Origin: Ophiothrix spiculata
Taxonomy: Eukaryota; Echinodermata; Ophiuroidea; Amphilepidida; Ophiotrichidae
Assembly (NCBI GenBank): GCA_000969725.1
Contig: JXSR01S002698.1
Length of the DNA: 35,294 bases
Strand: one strand, 5' to 3'
Within the stretch, counting starts at the first letter, position 1. The number at the start of each line of letters is the position of its first letter. Below the pieces are notes generated by a model. The model was not told where the DNA came from and ran no database searches. It saw only the letters and a list, made by a program, of their open reading frames with translations. The position numbers and the translations under genes are program-made. This document shows, piece by piece, positions 31,250 through 35,294 of this stretch.

Positions 31250-33373
31250 GCTTATTAAAAAGTATAAATACCAAAAATAGACTATACAAAGAATTCATGA
31301 ATAGACCAAGTCCGCAACGATCTCAGAAATTCACAACATATCGTAATAAGCTTCATAATCTTATTCGTACATCTAAAAGAAATTATATGTACAGACAGTT
31401 TGAGAAAAGCAAAGGTAATATGAAAAAAACATGGGGTATGATTAACTCAATACTTGGCCGTAATAAAAAAAGACAAGCTAAGTACCAAATTTAAAAAGAG
31501 TGAGAATGATTTCGTGGAAGATAATCATGACATTGCCAATGAATTTAACAACTTTTTTTGTAAACATTGGACCTAAATTAGCTGAAGGAATACATAGTTC
31601 TGGGAAAAAATACTATGAATATATGAAGGAACCACTAAGTGAAAATATCTTTTTGAAACCAATCGTTGAAACTGAAATTATCAAAATTATTAGTAAGTTT
31701 GATAAAAATAAAAGCCCGGGGTTTGATGATATTGGAAATAATATTTTAAAAATTGTAGCAAACGAAATAGCAAAGCCACTGACGACCATTTTTAACATGT
31801 CAATATCATCTTGAGTAGTGCCTGACAAATTAAAAATAGTTTAAGTTGTTCCAATATACAAAAAAGATGATCAACAAGTATTTTCAAATTACAGACCAGT
31901 CTCAGTCTTACCAAGTTTTTCAAAAATCCTTGAACGCTTAGTTTTTAATAGATGTGTAAGTTTTATGGACAAACATGCTATTTTAAATGAAAATCAGTGT
32001 GGCTTCCGTAATGGTCACTCAACTTATATGGCTATAATTGATTTTGTTGATAATGTTTGTAATGCTGTTGAAAATGATCAACAAACTATTAATGTTTTCT
32101 TAGACTTGTCTAAAGCCTTCGACACCATTGATCACAAAATTTTACTTCATAAACTATCTTACTATGGTTTTAGAGGTAAGGCTTTAGACTGGTTTGAGAG
32201 CTATCTCAATAATAGAATGCAATATGTGTACTATAATAATGTAAAATCAAGTCTAAATAATCTAACTTGTGGCGTACCCCAGGGGTCAATATTAGGTCCC
32301 CTCTTATTTATTTTATATGTAAATGATATTGTTAACACGTCTTCCACGCTCGAATTTGTATTATTTGCTGACGATACCACCATTCTATATTCTCATGAAA
32401 ATATTCCTGGTAAAATAAAAATGATTAATAAAGAATTTAAAGAAGTTTCAAACTGGTTTCAAGCTAACAAATTATCAGTAAATGCAAGTAAGACAAACTA
32501 TATGGTATTGGGAACACGTTATGGAAATGCTATATGATGCATTAACGACGGATGATAGTGAATCTTTTATTGAACTTAATGATACACGACTACAAAGAGT
32601 TGATTCTACAAAATTTCTTGGTGTTGTTATTGACGAGAATCTTACCATTGAAGGTATTTCAAAAGCAATTTCTAGGAATGTTGGTATCATCAATAAATTT
32701 AAACATACATTCCCAGAACGAATTTTGTATAATTTATACTGTACATTAGTACTACCGTATATTAATTACAGCATTTTGGCCTGGGGAAATACATGTTATA
32801 GTTATATGGAAAAAGTATATAAACTTCAAAAATGGGCCGTACGTGCTATTACAAACAGCCATTATAGAAGTCACTCTGCCCCTCTCTTTGAACATTTAAA
32901 TATTCTTAATATTTTTGACACATACAAACTAGAAGTGGGTAGCTTCATGTACAGACACTCCTTCAATCAGCTTCCAACTGGGTTTCAAAAATTATTTTCA
33001 AAACAAGGTGAATTACATCAGTACAGTACCAGAAATGATAATAATTATACCTTCACTCGAAATAAAAAAGTATTTTCAGACCAAACAGTTCGAACTTCTG
33101 GCCCAATTATGTGGAAAACACTTAATATTAAACTCAAAGGCCCGTATTCCAGAAAGGTGTTTAGTTAAATCAAGGTTTTATTTCTCGTCAACAGCACGAC
33201 TCATTGAACTGTTCTGCTTGAAAGCTGCAATGATGCGTATCACTCCTGGACGGTTGATGCTCAGTTAAACAATGGTTTAGCTAAACATCTTTCTGGAATA
33301 CGGGCCTTTAATGTCTAAATCAATCAAACATTCCCGCAACCAATTTAAGTGTCACCTTATTTCAAATTACTGA
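31250..33373 (+). pseudogene. CR1/L2-like LINE: reverse transcriptase region, broken
   Basis: From GLLKSINTKNRLYKEF at 31250 the frame carries the pre-RT linker. The RT core follows: KNKSPGFDDIGNNILK (about 31710), NYRPVSVLPSFSKILERLVF, LDLSKAFDTIDHKILL (about 32101), CGVPQGSILGPLLF (32271) and the catalytic FADD (32364-32375). Then come the thumb and C-terminal regions KFLGVVIDENL and YCTLVLPYINYSILAWGN. Breaks seen: a frameshift in the T7 run at 31553-31559, stops at 31812 and 31842, a frameshift near 32520-32540, and a MITE inserted at 33136-33309. After the MITE the true C-terminus SKSIKHSRNQFKCHLISNY ends at a stop, 33371-33373. The clade assignment is by general resemblance. Confidence 0.9.
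33136..33309. mobile_element. MITE inserted in the LINE coding region
   Basis: AAAGGCCCGTATTCCAGAAA then GGTGTTTAGTTAAA is mirrored by TTTAGCTAAACATCTTTCTG then GAATACGGGCCTTT, with two mismatches in 34 bp. LINE coding sequence stops abruptly at its left edge and resumes at its right edge, so this insertion came after the LINE. Confidence 0.92.
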
Positions 33374-33617
33374 TTTTGTTCTGTTTGAAGCAACCTTTCT
33401 ATGTTTATCTGTGTGGTTTTTTTTATGATTTGTTGTTGTTGCTGAAGTTGCTATATTTATTTTGACAAATGTTATGTAATTTGCTTGAAACACCTTTGTC
33501 TTGTATTTCATTGGGGTTGTGATTACCTCTGGCCTCTCATGGCCTTTCGATCACACCCGTTTTTAATTATATATTTTGTTGTTTTTTGATATGGAAATAA
33601 TAAATATGAATGAATGA
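33374..33617 (+). mobile_element. LINE 3' UTR and (GAAT)n tail
   Basis: The region after the RT stop is T-rich and ends ATGGAAATAATAAATATGAA then TGAATGAATAGAATC. The AATAAA signal followed by a short GAAT array is a typical 3' terminus of a CR1/L2-type LINE, and it marks the right end of the insertion. Confidence 0.75.
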
Positions 33618-33835
33618 ATAGAATCAAATCTTTCCCCGATGTCAATAAAGATGCCAATTACCAAATATTCTGATATCTTGCAATTTAAATTAATTCAAAC
33701 ATAAGTAGTGAAATAGTCTATTCAAAACAAACTGTCTACGAGTAGGATACCATTTGCCGGTAAGTTCCTAATCTACATTTATGCCTGATTAATGACCTAA
33801 AATTTGTTAAACAAAGCACAGCCTTTCTTAAGTTA

Positions 33836-34040
33836 ACAAATGTAACGATGAAAAAGACATCCTGCGAAGCAAGTTCAAGTACATTTCATGTTATTTCTAT
33901 ATACAACGAAATAATGACACAATGACAAATACATTCATAAACAATGTTAATTAAAACAAATCTAGCGATAAAAAGACATCCTGCGAAGTAAGTTCAAGTT
34001 CATTTCATATTATTTCCAGCAACGAAATGATCGCACAATG
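33836..34040 (+). repeat. Two tandem units of about 120 bp
   Basis: AACAAATGTAACGATGAAAA then AGACATCCTGCGAAGCAAGT and TTCATGTTATTTC (33836-33925) recurs from 33955 (AAAAGACATCCTGCGAAGTAAG, TTCATATTATTTC, CAACGAAATGATCGCACAATG). Noncoding. Confidence 0.85.
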
Positions 34041-34130
34041 TTGAAAAAACATTTTACATGCCCATTTACTTATTTACTTAACCCGTGAGCCAAACATGAA
34101 GTTTATTACGACTTTCTCAAACATGCAATA

Positions 34131-34270
34131 AAGTCGGCGTCACAATTCTTCAGACGATGTAAATAAGCATCCAGAGTACAGGGCCAATTGTTTACAAACG
34201 CGATCGTACCCTGCAATTGGTGGTCACGTGACTGATTGTGTCCGAGGAATTCTGGCACAGACTTTAGTTC
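34131..34270. repeat. Dispersed repeat, partner of 23473-23606
   Basis: Shares CGGCGTCACAATTCTTCAGA, CAGAGTACAGGGCCAATTGT, CTGCAATTGGTGGTCACGTG and GTCCGAGGAATTCTGGCACA with the 23473 copy in the same order and orientation. It directly abuts the SINE tail at 34287. Confidence 0.8.
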
Positions 34271-34286
34271 TTGTGGACTTGGGTAT

Positions 34287-34500
34287 TCAATCAATCAATG
34301 ATACAAGTACTTGCATAACATGCATACCCCATGAAGGAGTCTATTCGTACAGGGGACCCACGGCTTTACGTGACTGTCCGACCACGGAGCAAGTAAAGTT
34401 TCTTGCTCAAGGAGACGAAAACCGCCCGGCCCGGGTCTCGAACCCACAATCTCTGTATTACGTCGGAGACCCGTGCTCTAACCGCTCGGCCACGCTCCCA
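34287..34500 (-). mobile_element. tRNA-derived SINE, full head
   Basis: Read on the minus strand from 34500 it starts GGGAGCGTGGCCGAGCGGTT with AGAGCACGGG. The A box is TGGCCGAGCGG; GGGTTCGAGACCC follows as the B box about 45 bases later. It continues with a body (CTTTACTTGCTCCGTGG, GTCCCCTGTACGAATAGACT) and an (ATTG)n tail at 34287-34300. The A-to-B spacing and wording resemble a serine or leucine tRNA. The 3' acceptor arm is replaced by GGCCGGGCGG, so it is a SINE rather than a tRNA gene. The 9829-10021 element is a truncated relative. Confidence 0.9.
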
Positions 34501-35294
34501 TTGTTTTCAATATAATGTATGTTTACAGAAATAATAATACTATGAGATGACTGTAAATTCGTTAATGGTCTGCGCCTTTCTAGTTACTAGTACATTGCAA
34601 TATGAAATTTTGCAAAATGCACTCGAAGTTCTACATAAATTAGCGGAACAAAAAAGGTTTAAAACATAACAATGTTTTCAATACGAGGCGTCATCGGCAT
34701 TTCCCCGTTGAAAACCGTTGATAACAAGCTCGCTGTATATCACCGGGGGTGAGGGGGTAACTGATAATTGTTTCCGGGTAACCACCCGAGTTCCGCAGGT
34801 TCCGAAACATATCTGTTTGAATGAATACCCTATCCGAGTTCATAACTTCATTCTTTTTCAAGTCAATTGTCAGAAATAGGGTGTCAAACGAAAGCTGAAA
34901 TTCCAGCGCTTGTACACATAATCTTCAAATTACGTTTACGAGTTCCATATAATTTTGGGTACGAGCCATTTTCCGAGGTGAGGCGAAACTTTTTGGGGAG
35001 TCTATAGTAGTTCAATATGGCAACATACGTGCCGATAAGTGCATCCGTTTGCTGCGGCGGACCACATACTATCCGATAGACCGCTCCGGATGGCAATCGG
35101 TGCTCATACTCATTATAAAAACAAGGTATTTGAAAAAAAACTATGCTGGCCGAGAATGCAGGTCTCACTACAGATTGATTTAGCAGTAATATAGGCCTAT
35201 AAATAGGCCAACTGATTAAAAAAAAAAACGAAAGAAAGAAGAAAGAAAAAAAAACTGTGATGTTTTGTTTTGACAAATTCCAGACTGATCCTAG
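34501..35294. other. Noncoding right edge, no gene recognised
   Basis: The minus-strand frame at 34884-35276 begins with a hydrophobic run that comes from the purine-rich tract at 35218-35260 and shows no recognisable domain. GGTGTCAAACGAAAGCT near 34880 echoes a phrase seen in the 1703-2574 element. A GC-richer segment (35030-35100) may hold conserved sequence, but I cannot name it. Confidence 0.45.

Noticed and set aside
34430-34500. A functional tRNA gene on the minus strand
   Set aside because: A and B boxes are present, but the 5' and 3' acceptor arms do not pair and the sequence continues into a SINE body and ATTG tail.
34884-35276. 130-residue minus-strand frame with hydrophobic N-terminus as a secreted or membrane protein
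   Set aside because: The hydrophobic run is the complement of an AAAG-rich tract, and the remainder matches no family I know.

Overview
This is animal nuclear DNA, AT-rich, with large introns, GT-AG splice sites and very dense transposon debris. The metazoan POLR3B exons, a tRNA-derived SINE, CR1/L2-like LINEs and many small inverted-repeat elements fit a marine invertebrate. An invertebrate deuterostome such as an echinoderm or hemichordate is my best guess, but the sequence does not prove the phylum. A run of 935 N (22243-23177) shows it is a draft assembly.

Layout. (1) 98-983: the decayed transmembrane and cytoplasmic-tail exon of an immunoglobulin-superfamily receptor. (2) 1021-5000: non-autonomous DNA elements and an AGGTCA-rich dispersed repeat. 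(3) 5808-9568: an intact two-exon gene for a type I receptor of about 636 residues. It has a signal peptide, three Ig domains in one exon, a membrane span, and a tail with five tyrosine motifs (three YxxP, one ITIM-like, one ITSM-like). Its only coding intron holds a pogo/Tigger-like element with further elements inside it. (4) 9829-15500: SINE, MITEs and a possible dUTPase/dCTP deaminase-like relic. (5) 15576-24309: the last exons of POLR3B, the second-largest subunit of RNA polymerase III, on the plus strand. One expected exon is missing and should lie in the N gap. (6) 24217-35294: exon-derived tandem repeats, MITEs, an inverted minisatellite, LINE fragments (one apparently 5'-inverted, one split by a MITE), and a tRNA-SINE. 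No further host gene is recognisable here.

The two host genes are unrelated in function. The receptor would act at the cell surface, its tail tyrosines serving as phosphorylation-dependent docking sites. POLR3B is a core transcription subunit. The first roughly three quarters of POLR3B is not visible, so either the receptor locus lies inside a POLR3B intron or the scaffold is misjoined.

The most interesting points are the receptor tail with its decayed paralogue, two independent exon-derived tandem arrays within POLR3B, and the layered transposon structures.
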